From an uncultured Flavobacteriaceae bacterium (lineage in GTDB: Bacteria; Bacteroidota; Bacteroidia; Flavobacteriales; Flavobacteriaceae), in contig CALSTV010000001.1 in NCBI GenBank assembly GCA_943789365.1, forward strand, positions 3,619,343 through 3,683,342: a DNA stretch of 64,000 nt. Reading direction: 5' to 3'. Both the position numbers and the translations under genes were made by a program. The notes under the pieces are model-generated. The model was not told where the DNA came from. It saw only the letters and a program-made list of their open reading frames with translations, and searched no databases. Below, in pieces: positions 45,889 through 54,852 of the stretch. Position 1 is the first letter of the stretch. Every line of letters begins with the position of its first letter.

Positions 45889-46974
45889 ATGTACGCAATA
45901 ATCGATATCGAAACTACGGGTGGTAAATTCAATGAAGAAGGTATTACCGAAATAGCAATTTACAAGTTCAATGGACACGAAATTATTGACCAGTTCATAA
46001 GTTTGATAAACCCCGAACGCCCCATTCAACCTTTTGTAGTGAACCTCACTGGAATTACAAATAAAATGGTTCAAACAGCTCCAAAGTTTCACGAAGTAGC
46101 TAAACGTATTGTAGAAATCACCAAAGATTGTGTATTCGTAGCGCACAATACTTTATTTGACTTTCGTATTATAAGAACCGAATTTAGTCGCTTAGGATTC
46201 GATTATGAGCGAAAAACACTTTGTACTGTAGAATTAAGTAAAGAACTTATTCCTGATATGCCTTCCTACAGTTTAGGTAAGCTTTGTAAATCTGTTGGGA
46301 TACCTGCAAGTGATAGACATCGTGCAAGTGGAGATGCCTTGGCTACAGTAAAGCTATTTAAACTATTATTGAGCAAAGACATCGATAAAAAAATAACAAC
46401 CAAAGCCATAAAAAACCTTGCGGACAAAGAAAAAGTTTTACCTACTAAAATCCTTGATGAAATCCAGACTACCCCTACCAATACAGGTGTCTTTTTCATT
46501 CATAACGAAAAAGGAAATATAGTATATCTTGGCAAACATGTAAACCTTCGTAAAGGAGTAAATCAACTGTTTTTAAAGACTTCTAAAAAAATAAAAGCAT
46601 TGCAAAAAGAAACGTTTTCGATACATACGGAAGCCACGGGGAATGAATTGATTGCCCATTTGAAATTCAATAATCTTATTCAAAAACACAAACCGAAACA
46701 CAATAGGCATTATCGAAAAAACATAGCCACCGTTGTTTTTAAAACTGACAATATGTTAATTATTGACAAAGGGAGGCATGTGAATGAAAAGTCTCTTTTG
46801 CTTATTGAAAACAATCAAGTCCAAGGTATCTGTTTCGTAGATCTTGCACATCAAATTGAAAACATTGAAATTATCAAATCCATTATCACCCCAATAGAAG
46901 ACTCTTTAGCCAATAGATTTGTCATTAAAAAACATTTGGATAAAGGCAAGCTAGAACGCATTATTAGATACTGA
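45889..46974 (+). CDS. DnaQ-like 3'-5' exonuclease fused to a GIY-YIG-like domain
   Basis: 361 residues. DEDDh exonuclease at 1-165: Asp/Glu in IIDIETTGG, Asp in AHNTLFDFRII, His/Asp in HRASGDALAT. A UvrC-type GIY-YIG-like module lies at about 195-275 (GVFFIHNEKGNIVYLGKHVNLRKGV); its usual second GIY-YIG Tyr is not obvious, so nuclease function of this part is doubtful. Related to Cho/DnaQ fusions in Bacteroidota. Likely DNA repair. Confidence 0.87.
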   Translation: MYAIIDIETTGGKFNEEGITEIAIYKFNGHEIIDQFISLINPERPIQPFVVNLTGITNKMVQTAPKFHEVAKRIVEITKDCVFVAHNTLFDFRIIRTEFSRLGFDYERKTLCTVELSKELIPDMPSYSLGKLCKSVGIPASDRHRASGDALATVKLFKLLLSKDIDKKITTKAIKNLADKEKVLPTKILDEIQTTPTNTGVFFIHNEKGNIVYLGKHVNLRKGVNQLFLKTSKKIKALQKETFSIHTEATGNELIAHLKFNNLIQKHKPKHNRHYRKNIATVVFKTDNMLIIDKGRHVNEKSLLLIENNQVQGICFVDLAHQIENIEIIKSIITPIEDSLANRFVIKKHLDKGKLERIIRY

Positions 46975-46997
46975 TTGCGTAGTTTTACACTAAAAAA

Positions 46998-47813
46998 ATG
47001 AAACAAAAACCTTGGAAAACTAAACTACACGAAATTATATACGAAGCAGATACCCCCGCGGGAAAACTCTTTGATGTATTACTTCTCATAACTATTCTGG
47101 CGAGTATTGCTGTTGTAATGCTCGAGAGCGTCCCTACAATTGGTGCTACATATGAACGTTCTATTAATATTGCGGAATGGATATTCACTATTTTGTTTAC
47201 CATAGAATACATTCTAAGAATCATTTCCATAAAAAGTCCTCGAAACTATATTTTTAGCTATTATGGTATTGTAGATTTATTAGCCACCATTCCAAAATAT
47301 CTATCCCTGTTTATTGTCGGATCGAATGCTTTTATTGTCTTAAGAGCACTAAGATTACTCAGAGTTTTCACCATTTTAAAAATAACAAGATATATAGGTG
47401 AAGCCAACAAACTAAAAAGCGCTTTAAAAGCTAGTAAACCTAAAATCACAATTTTTTTATTCGCCGTACTCATTCTCAGCTTTATTCTTGGAACCATAAT
47501 GTATTTGGCTGAAGGATCAGCAGGAAGTGGATTTACAAGTATTCCCAAAAGTATTTATTGGACCATCGTTACCCTTACTACAGTTGGCTATGGTGACATC
47601 ACGCCCATCACAACAATTGGCCAATTAATTGCATCGGTAATAATGATTCTAGGGTATGGTATAATTGCCGTACCAACAGGTATCGTTTCTGCCGAATACG
47701 CTGCAAATTACAGCAACACGGCAAATAATACTCAAGCTTGTTCGAATTGTAGTGCTGAAAGACATCAAGACGAAGCCAAATTCTGTCACAATTGTGGAGA
47801 TTCTTTGCGCTAA
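46998..47813 (+). CDS. Voltage-gated-type ion channel with C-terminal zinc ribbon
   Basis: 271 residues. Six helices; S4-like helix ALRLLRVFTILKITRY with regular Arg/Lys; selectivity filter TTVGYGD. After S6 comes a short linker and a zinc-ribbon pattern C-x2-C ... C-x2-C (ACSNCSAERHQDEAKFCHNC). K+-selective by filter. The zinc ribbon may be an interaction module. Confidence 0.88.
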   Translation: MKQKPWKTKLHEIIYEADTPAGKLFDVLLLITILASIAVVMLESVPTIGATYERSINIAEWIFTILFTIEYILRIISIKSPRNYIFSYYGIVDLLATIPKYLSLFIVGSNAFIVLRALRLLRVFTILKITRYIGEANKLKSALKASKPKITIFLFAVLILSFILGTIMYLAEGSAGSGFTSIPKSIYWTIVTLTTVGYGDITPITTIGQLIASVIMILGYGIIAVPTGIVSAEYAANYSNTANNTQACSNCSAERHQDEAKFCHNCGDSLR

Positions 47814-47904
47814 CCCAGTCAAAACCTTTCTCAATTACTTTTAGCGTGTATTATTGTACACCCTCCTATTTATTCCTAAATTTGCAGCTCAAATAATCAC
47901 ATAC

Positions 47905-49680
47905 ATGAGTCTGCAGAACACCTTAAACAACGCTGTAAAACAAGCAACAGCTACCCTTTTCGATAAAGAAATAAATAACGTAGAATTTCAAGCCACTAAA
48001 AAAGACTTTGAAGGCGATATTACTATCGTTGTTTTTGCCTTATTGAAATTCATCAAAGGAAACCCCGTTGCTATCGGTACTGAAATTGGAACATACCTTA
48101 AAGAAAATGTCGATGTAGTTGAAGATTTTAACGTCGTTAAAGGTTTTTTAAATCTTGTAATTGCTCAAAACTATTTTGTCGATGCCTTTCAAGAAATATA
48201 CGCAACTGAAAATTATGGCATACAAACACCTAAGAAAACAGACAAAGCTGTCATGGTGGAATATTCCTCTCCCAACACTAACAAACCTTTACATTTAGGG
48301 CATGTAAGAAACAACTTACTAGGATATTCAGTTGCCCAAATAATTGCAGGTGCAGGAAAAAAAGTATACAAAACCCAAATCATAAACGATCGAGGCATAC
48401 ATATTTGCAAAAGTATGTTGGCTTGGCAAAAATTTGGTAAAGGAGAAACACCTGAAAGCACAGAATTAAAAGGCGATAAATTAGTAGGAAATTACTATGT
48501 GGCCTTTGACAAAGCCTATAAAGCCGAAATCCTAGCTTTAATCGACAAAGGTTCCACAGAAGAAGCCGCTAAAAAAGAAGCTCCCATCCTCCTTGAAGCA
48601 CAAGAAATGTTGCGTAAATGGGAAGCAGGTGACCCTGAAGTTGTAGCCCTATGGAAAACTATGAATCAATGGGTATATGATGGTTTTGCTACTACTTACA
48701 AAGCAATGGGTGTCGATTTTGATAAAAATTATTTTGAAAGCGACACGTATCTATTAGGAAAAGATGTGGTGACCAATGGGCTTGAAAAAGGCGTATTTTA
48801 TAAGAAAGAAGACGGTTCCGTATGGATAGACCTTACAGATGAAGGTCTGGATGAAAAACTTGTATTGCGTTCAGACGGTACTTCTGTTTATATTACGCAA
48901 GACATTGGAACCGCTATAGAACGTTTTAAAGACTTCAATATAGATTCACTTACGTATACCGTTGGTAACGAACAAGACTACCATTTTAAAGTATTGTTTC
49001 TAATTTTGAAAAAACTCGGATACGATTGGGCAGCAAATATGTATCATCTCTCCTATGGAATGGTAGACCTACCTTCAGGTAAGATGAAATCTAGAGAAGG
49101 AACTGTGGTAGACGCAGATGAATTGATGGAGGAAATGACTGCAACGGCAAGAGAGATTTCTCAAGAACTTGGAAAACTAGATGGGTATTCAGACAAAGAA
49201 AAGGAAACCTTGTATAAAGTTATTGGAATGGGCGCCTTAAAATACTATATCCTAAAAGTCGATCCAAAAAAACGTATTTTATTCGATCCTAAAGAATCTA
49301 TCGATTTTAATGGTAATACAGGTCCTTTTATTCAGTATACATACGCGCGTATTCAATCCATTCTTAGAAAAGCCGATTTTGATTACAGTACACCAATTAG
49401 TGGTATTGAGCTAAATGAGAAAGAGCGAGCGGTTATCAAACTATTGCAATTGTACCCAGAAACTTTGCAACTAGCAGCAAAAAATCAAAGCCCTGCTCTC
49501 ATTGCTAATTTCACCTACGACTTGGTTAAAGAATACAACTCATTTTACCAAAGTTCATACATACTTGGTTGTGAAGATGAAGACCTTAAAAAATTCAGAA
49601 CGCAACTCTCAGATAAAGTAGGTCAGATTATCAAATCGGGCTTTCGCTTACTTGGAATTGATGTACCTGAAAGAATGTAA
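47905..49680 (+). CDS. argS: Arginyl-tRNA synthetase
   Basis: 592 residues from the ATG at 47905 (MSLQNTLNNAVKQATATLF). The longer frame adds 17 unsupported residues. N-terminal Arg_tRNA_synt_N domain, HIGH motif NKPLHLGHVRNN, KMSK-like GKMKSREGTVV, anticodon-binding C-terminus. Charges tRNA-Arg. Confidence 0.96.
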   Translation: MSLQNTLNNAVKQATATLFDKEINNVEFQATKKDFEGDITIVVFALLKFIKGNPVAIGTEIGTYLKENVDVVEDFNVVKGFLNLVIAQNYFVDAFQEIYATENYGIQTPKKTDKAVMVEYSSPNTNKPLHLGHVRNNLLGYSVAQIIAGAGKKVYKTQIINDRGIHICKSMLAWQKFGKGETPESTELKGDKLVGNYYVAFDKAYKAEILALIDKGSTEEAAKKEAPILLEAQEMLRKWEAGDPEVVALWKTMNQWVYDGFATTYKAMGVDFDKNYFESDTYLLGKDVVTNGLEKGVFYKKEDGSVWIDLTDEGLDEKLVLRSDGTSVYITQDIGTAIERFKDFNIDSLTYTVGNEQDYHFKVLFLILKKLGYDWAANMYHLSYGMVDLPSGKMKSREGTVVDADELMEEMTATAREISQELGKLDGYSDKEKETLYKVIGMGALKYYILKVDPKKRILFDPKESIDFNGNTGPFIQYTYARIQSILRKADFDYSTPISGIELNEKERAVIKLLQLYPETLQLAAKNQSPALIANFTYDLVKEYNSFYQSSYILGCEDEDLKKFRTQLSDKVGQIIKSGFRLLGIDVPERM

Positions 49681-49772
49681 GCTGTTTTTCTAGCAAATAC
49701 TCAAGAAAACAAAAAGTAAAATAAAGAATTCACAATAAAGCAGTGGTAGGAGAAAAATAAACTTAGATTTCT

Positions 49773-49780
49773 TAAATTTG
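49773..49780 (+). promoter_or_regulatory. Promoter -7 element of lpdA (TAAATTTG)
   Basis: Matches TAnnTTTG, 38 nt before the ATG at 49819. No clear TTTG at -33. Confidence 0.5.
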
Positions 49781-49818
49781 CATCACTGTTTTAGAAAAAA
49801 AATAAAAAATTAGATACG

Positions 49819-51207
49819 ATGAAATACGATGTTATAGTTATAGGAAGTGGTCCTGGTGGATATGTAACTGCTATTAGAGCTTCACAATTAGGATTTAAAA
49901 CCGCTGTAGTTGAAAGAGAAAGCTTAGGTGGTATTTGCCTTAACTGGGGATGTATCCCTACAAAAGCACTTTTAAAAAGCGCACAAGTTTATGACTACTT
50001 AAAACACGTAGATGAATATGGTCTGAAAGCTGAAGCTATCGATAAAGATTTTGAAGCTGTTATCAAAAGAAGCCGTGGTGTTGCTGAAGGAATGAGTAAA
50101 GGTATTTCTTTCTTAATGAAGAAAAACAAAATTGATGTCATCAATGGATTCGGAAAAATAAAAACTGGTAAAAAAGTAGATGTAACAGCCGAAGATGGAA
50201 AGGTTACTGAATACAGTGCTGACCATATAATCATAGCTACTGGTGCACGTTCTCGTGAGCTTCCAAATTTACCACAAGATGGTAAAAAAGTAATTGGATA
50301 CCGCCAAGCAATGACCTTACCAAAACAACCTAAGAAAATGATTGTTGTAGGTTCTGGAGCTATTGGTGTTGAGTTTGCTCATTTCTACAACAGTATGGGA
50401 ACTGACGTTACCATCGTAGAATTTATGCCAAACGTTGTACCTGTAGAAGATTTAGATGTTTCAAAACAATTTGAAAAATCTCTTAAAAAATCAGGTATCA
50501 AAGTAATGACAAATTCTTCAGTAGAATCTGTAGACACCTCTGGCGACGGTGTTGTTGCAACTGTTAAAACGAAGAAAGGAGAAGAAACACTAGAAGCAGA
50601 CATCTTGTTATCTGCGGTTGGGATCAAATCTAATATTGAAAATATTGGTTTGGAAGATGTAGGGATCGTGGTTGACAGAGATAAAATCTTAGTGAATGAT
50701 TTCTACCAAACGAACATTCCTGGTTATTATGCTATTGGTGATGTAGTGCCTGGACAAGCACTAGCACACGTTGCCTCTGCAGAAGGAATCACTTGTGTTG
50801 AAAAAATTGCTGGATTGCATACAGAAGCGATCGATTATGGAAACATTCCTGGTTGTACGTATGCATCACCTGAAATTGCTTCCGTTGGTTTGACAGAAGC
50901 TAAAGCAAAAGAAGCTGGATACACCATCAAAGTAGGTAAATTTCCTTTTTCTGCCTCTGGTAAAGCAAGTGCTGCAGGAACGAAAGACGGTTTTGTTAAA
51001 GTTATTTTCGACGCTAAGTATGGAGAATGGCTAGGATGTCATATGATTGGTGCTGGCGTTACCGATATGATTGCGGAAGCTGTCTTAGGACGTAAACTTG
51101 AAACAACAGGACATGAAGTATTGAAAACTGTGCACCCTCACCCTACCATGAGTGAGGCCGTTATGGAAGCTGTAGCAGATGCTTACGACGAAGTGATCCA
51201 CTTATAG
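49819..51207 (+). CDS. lpdA: Dihydrolipoyl dehydrogenase (E3)
   Basis: 462 residues. FAD motif GSGPGGYVTAIRASQLG, redox disulfide Cys40/Cys45 in GGICLNWGCIPTKALL, NAD motif GSGAIGVEFAHFYNSMG, C-terminal catalytic HPHPTMSEAVMEA. Reoxidises lipoamide in 2-oxoacid dehydrogenases. Monocistronic; no E1/E2 adjacent. Confidence 0.96.
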   Translation: MKYDVIVIGSGPGGYVTAIRASQLGFKTAVVERESLGGICLNWGCIPTKALLKSAQVYDYLKHVDEYGLKAEAIDKDFEAVIKRSRGVAEGMSKGISFLMKKNKIDVINGFGKIKTGKKVDVTAEDGKVTEYSADHIIIATGARSRELPNLPQDGKKVIGYRQAMTLPKQPKKMIVVGSGAIGVEFAHFYNSMGTDVTIVEFMPNVVPVEDLDVSKQFEKSLKKSGIKVMTNSSVESVDTSGDGVVATVKTKKGEETLEADILLSAVGIKSNIENIGLEDVGIVVDRDKILVNDFYQTNIPGYYAIGDVVPGQALAHVASAEGITCVEKIAGLHTEAIDYGNIPGCTYASPEIASVGLTEAKAKEAGYTIKVGKFPFSASGKASAAGTKDGFVKVIFDAKYGEWLGCHMIGAGVTDMIAEAVLGRKLETTGHEVLKTVHPHPTMSEAVMEAVADAYDEVIHL

Positions 51208-51226
51208 AATCTCGTATAAAAAACAA

Positions 51227-51258
51227 AAAAACGATTGCTTAAAGCAGTCGTTTTTTTT
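51227..51258 (+). terminator. Intrinsic terminator of lpdA
   Basis: AAAACGATTGC/GCAGTCGTTTT with one T.G pair, 5-nt loop and a run of T, 20 bp after the stop. Confidence 0.88.
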
Positions 51259-51311
51259 TTATAAGATTAAACCTTACGATAATTATAGTGTCAAAGGTCC
51301 TTGAATGGCAT

Positions 51312-51319
51312 TATTTTTG
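51312..51319 (+). promoter_or_regulatory. Promoter -7 element of the broken MG2/plug gene (TATTTTTG)
   Basis: Matches TAnnTTTG, 26 nt before the ATG at 51346. The promoter looks intact although the gene is frameshifted. Confidence 0.5.
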
Positions 51320-51345
51320 TGCACCAATTGACTCAATAATTATAT

Positions 51346-53834
51346 ATGAAAAAAACACTTTCCTTTAGTTTTCTTTTTGTTCTTCTAGCTTCTTTCACTG
51401 TATTGACGAAGCATGAAATTTTAGAAAAAATCCACAACAAATTAGACCTCTACTTTACGGAAAACTTTCCAGAGAAAATATATATTCATACCGATAAACC
51501 CTACTATTCTTTAGACGAAAGCATTTGGTTTACTGGTTATATGGTAAATGGTATTACACATACCAAAAGCTCGAAAAGTGCTGTGTTTTATGTGGAATTG
51601 ATCAATGAAAAAGACAGTATTGTATCGAAAAAGAAATTTTATTCTACGCATATATTTCTTCGGCCGGAGATTTTAAAATTGATAAAGACTGGCAAGAAGG
51701 AAAATACCTCATTCGCGCCTATACGAATGATATGAGAAATCGGGGTGATGTCGATTTCTTCCAGAAAGAAATTTCCATATGGGCTACTCGTAAAACAGAT
51801 AGTATTCAAAACACGGTAGCTAACACAAATGAAGCTACTCAAAACATTTCGGCATCAGAACAAGACAATTTCAAACTTATCCGTCCCGATCTTCATTTTT
51901 ATCCTGAAGGAGGTGTGTTGGTCGCTGGGTTAAAAAATAAAGTTGCCTTAAAAATAAAAAATAAAGCGTTTCATAACGTTGTCTTAAAAGGTGGTTTATA
52001 CGAAAGCAATGGTACTGAAATATTCAACTTTAAAACACTACCCTATGGACTTGGGATGGTTTCATTTATTCCCGAATCAAACAAAAATTACTACGCCACG
52101 TTAGATGTGAATGGTTCAGAAGAGCGTTATGATCTTCCTAAGGTTATTTCTTCTGGTTACACTTTACAAGCGACCAATAACGGAAAGGACATTTTAATAA
52201 ACGTCAGCAGCAATACTGAATCTGGAGTAAAAGGAACTTTTTTGGTTGGACATCAGCGGGGCAAGTTATTTTTCGAAAAAATTCAGAAATCGAATAAACC
52301 TAGTTATTCCATCAAAATCCCTACAAACGAGTTACAAGATGGTATTGCGCATATTACCCTATTCAATTCCGATGGAAATCCGGTCTGTGAACGATTGGTT
52401 TTTATCGATAACCCAACAAACAACCTTAGTATAGCCATACACAAACCTGCTAAAAAAACAACGAATCGACAAAAAGTTGACATCGCATTAGAGGTCACTA
52501 ATAGCGCTGGCGAACGTGCTCCTAGCTATTTATCAATGGCGGTTAGAGATATGACTGCAGTCCCCTATAACACTCGTTCTGCTAATATAAAATCTTGGTT
52601 GCTTTTGAATTCAGATCTTAGAGGTAACATCGCTGATCCTGGCTATTTCTTTGAAAAAGAAGACAGCGCACAAAGACGCTATTTACTAGACTTGATTATG
52701 TTGACCCACGGATGGCGAAAGTTTACATGGACCACTATCCTAAATGACTCTATTCAACCTAAAGAATTCAATGTTGAAAAAGGAATTCATGTACGTGGAA
52801 GAACCAAGAACTTAAAAAAGCCGTATGAGTTTAAAACGGCGGCAACCCGTATCAGTTTTCTAGGTGCCAATATTCACCAAGAAACCCAACAAGCAGATTC
52901 GCTTGGAAACTTTGAATATGGTCCTTTTATCTTTTTCGATAGCATACCGGTTCTTATTGAAGCAAGAACTACCAATTTCCAATCGACACGCAGTAGAGAC
53001 CGCAACCTGTTGATCATGGTAAAACCACCAGCTGCCAGCCCAATTGTAGTTAGACCAGAACCTATACAATCTTCAGTAGATGAGGAAAAATATGTCGAAG
53101 GGTTCTTAAAGATTAATCGCTATATCGATCAAATCAATCTGGAATACAACGAAAAAAGACGTATGCTCGACGAGGTAATTGTTAAGGCCAAAAAAAAAGA
53201 AGAACTTTCACAACGTGAAGAGGCTATGCTCGAAATAACTGGGTACCCCGAACCTAGTGCCAGAATTATTATGGACGATATCACGGGCGCTGCTTCTTTT
53301 GACGTCTACGATTTAATTCGAAGAATAAATGGCGTCTTGGTGTATGGAAATGAGGTATGGATACGCGGATCAGCTGCTACCATCTACCTTGATGGGATGG
53401 AGATTGAACCCGAATTTCTCGACGGAATGCCAGGAAGTGAAATCTCATTTATTGATGCGCTAAAAGGTGTTGAAGCATCCGTATTTCCAAACAGTGGAAA
53501 TGGTGTTATTGCCATATACTCAAATACGGGAAGTTTGGGAACTTCATCCAGACATATCAAAAGAAAGCCGGGAATTATTGACTTTAAAGGTCATGGTTTT
53601 TATACTGCTAGAGAATTTTTCGCTCCAGACCACATCAACGGTTTTGAAGAGCTTATGAAGGCAGATATTAGAACTACCTTACACTGGGAACCACAAATTA
53701 GAAGTACGGTCGAAGCGCCTTCCGAAGTATCATTCTTTACCAGTGATACCAAAGGTGATTTTATCATTGAAGTAGAAGGAATTTCAGATGATGGAATCCC
53801 AGTGCATGGCTGGACTACCTTTACGGTGGAATAA
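51346..53834 (+). pseudogene. MG2-domain/TonB-plug-domain secreted protein, frameshifted by 2 extra nt near 51652
   Basis: Frame one (51346-51735) starts with a signal peptide and an MG2-like segment IYIHTDKPYYSLDESIWFTG. Frame two continues to 53834. If AT at 51652-51653 is removed, frame one's YSTH runs straight into ISSAGDFKIDKDWQEGKYLI in frame two, so the original protein was about 829 residues. Near the C-terminus (about 640-700 of the whole) is a TonB-receptor plug-like domain (IRRINGVLVYGNEVWIRG, IYLDGMEIEP). The local sequence CATATATTTC allows an AT duplication by slippage. Either a real mutation, phase variation or a read error. Downstream ORF could restart at 51732. Confidence 0.83.
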
Positions 53835-53873
53835 TGTTATTGATTGTTTCCATGGCATGCAGCAACGCTAATT

Positions 53874-54134
53874 TTACTTTCCGTAATGGTAACGGCAAGC
53901 TGCAATCAATATTTTGTTGTTTTCGTGTTTATAAACCAATCGATGCTCCGATGTAATACGTCTTGACCAATAGCCTTGTAAATCACCTTTTAAAGCTTCT
54001 GGTTTTCCAATCCCTTCAAAAGGTGTTCGAATACAACTTTTAATGAGTTCGTTAATACGCTTTACTATTTTCTTATCGACTTTCTGCCAATACAAATAAT
54101 CTTCCCAAGAAGAAGTAGACCACGTTAATTTCAT
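53874..54134 (-). CDS. yoeB: YoeB-family mRNA interferase toxin
   Basis: 86 residues. MKLTWSTSSWEDYLYWQ start, then GKPEALKGDLQGYWSRRITSEHRLVYK, and C-terminal ACRYHYGK with the catalytic His/Tyr. Ribosome-dependent mRNA cleavage. Follows yefM directly with no gap. Confidence 0.96.
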   Translation of the reverse strand: MKLTWSTSSWEDYLYWQKVDKKIVKRINELIKSCIRTPFEGIGKPEALKGDLQGYWSRRITSEHRLVYKHENNKILIAACRYHYGK

Positions 54135-54383
54135 CTATTCGATTAAGTCTTTCTCTAAACCGCTTCCTGCTTCCAGTTCCTTAATGGAGTTCAATAAAAC
54201 ATCTCTGTTCTTTCCTGTGAGTAGATAAGTCGTTTCCTTTAATGAGTTATACTCATCCAATGCTATTAAAACGAGGTCTTTACCGCCTTTTCGCTTGATA
54301 ATTATATCGCTTACATCATTGATTGCTTTATCGAACCAATGCTTTAAATTTGAGCGAAAGTCTGAATAATTTACTATTTCCAT
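54135..54383 (-). CDS. yefM: YefM/Phd-family antitoxin
   Basis: 82 residues. N-terminal Phd fold NYSDFRSNLKHWFDKAIN, C-terminal acidic tail for toxin binding. Neutralises YoeB and binds its own operator. The -7 box TATCTTTG ends 4 nt before the ATG, so the mRNA should be leaderless or almost so. Confidence 0.95.
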   Translation of the reverse strand: MEIVNYSDFRSNLKHWFDKAINDVSDIIIKRKGGKDLVLIALDEYNSLKETTYLLTGKNRDVLLNSIKELEAGSGLEKDLIE

Positions 54384-54387
54384 AGTG

Positions 54388-54420
54388 CAAAGATAACAAA
54401 AAGTACTTAAAAAAGTACTT
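54388..54420 (-). promoter_or_regulatory. yefM-yoeB promoter and double palindromic operator
   Basis: On the minus strand TATCTTTG (54388-54395) matches the -7 consensus. Two copies of the palindrome AAGTACTT (54401-54408 and 54413-54420), 12 bp centre to centre, cover the -33 region. Paired palindromes before yefM are known in the E. coli system (TGTACA boxes) and mediate autorepression. Confidence 0.75.
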
Positions 54421-54852
54421 GTAGTGTATCATAGAATTAGGTTATGGGGCAACATCTGAAAAGTTCGGTCTTTTGGCTCAACTTCTGCCATACTTCGCTA
54501 TCGCTTTGATAGCCAGCTTCAATAAAACAGAACTACAACTAGGTGTATCTTATGCAGCATACTGTGATTTAATTACTTAAAATCACTTATTTACTATGGC
54601 TTATTTCCCCTTTAAACACTGGCCTTAGCATCTGTTTTCCTACTCTTTTTTCCTTTTATACCTTGTCATAACAATTTTATATTTTATTTTCTTGTTGTTA
54701 TTATATTAACCATTATTTAGTTTTGAGCATTGGTAAAATTGCTAGTCTACGTCCTTTTAGTATATAAAAACGGTTTCCCTTTTTCTAGAAGTATACCTAC
54801 AATATGGCATTGACTACCTATTGCACATACGAACCCTAAATTGAAAAAAAAC
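54421..54852. other. Intergenic region before the RHS genes, with a possible relic
   Basis: 432 bp. A stretch at about 54429-54580 stays open on the plus strand for about 50 codons without a start codon (GYGATSEKFGLLAQ, LPYFAIALIASFNKTE) and contains CTTCGCTATCGCT, also found inverted inside the RHS gene. No gene or clear RHS promoter seen. Could be a gene relic or an interspersed repeat copy. Confidence 0.4.

Noticed and set aside
51649-51735. Programmed ribosomal frameshift in the MG2/plug gene
   Set aside because: No slippery heptamer or pseudoknot is visible at the junction; a 2-nt AT duplication explains it more simply.
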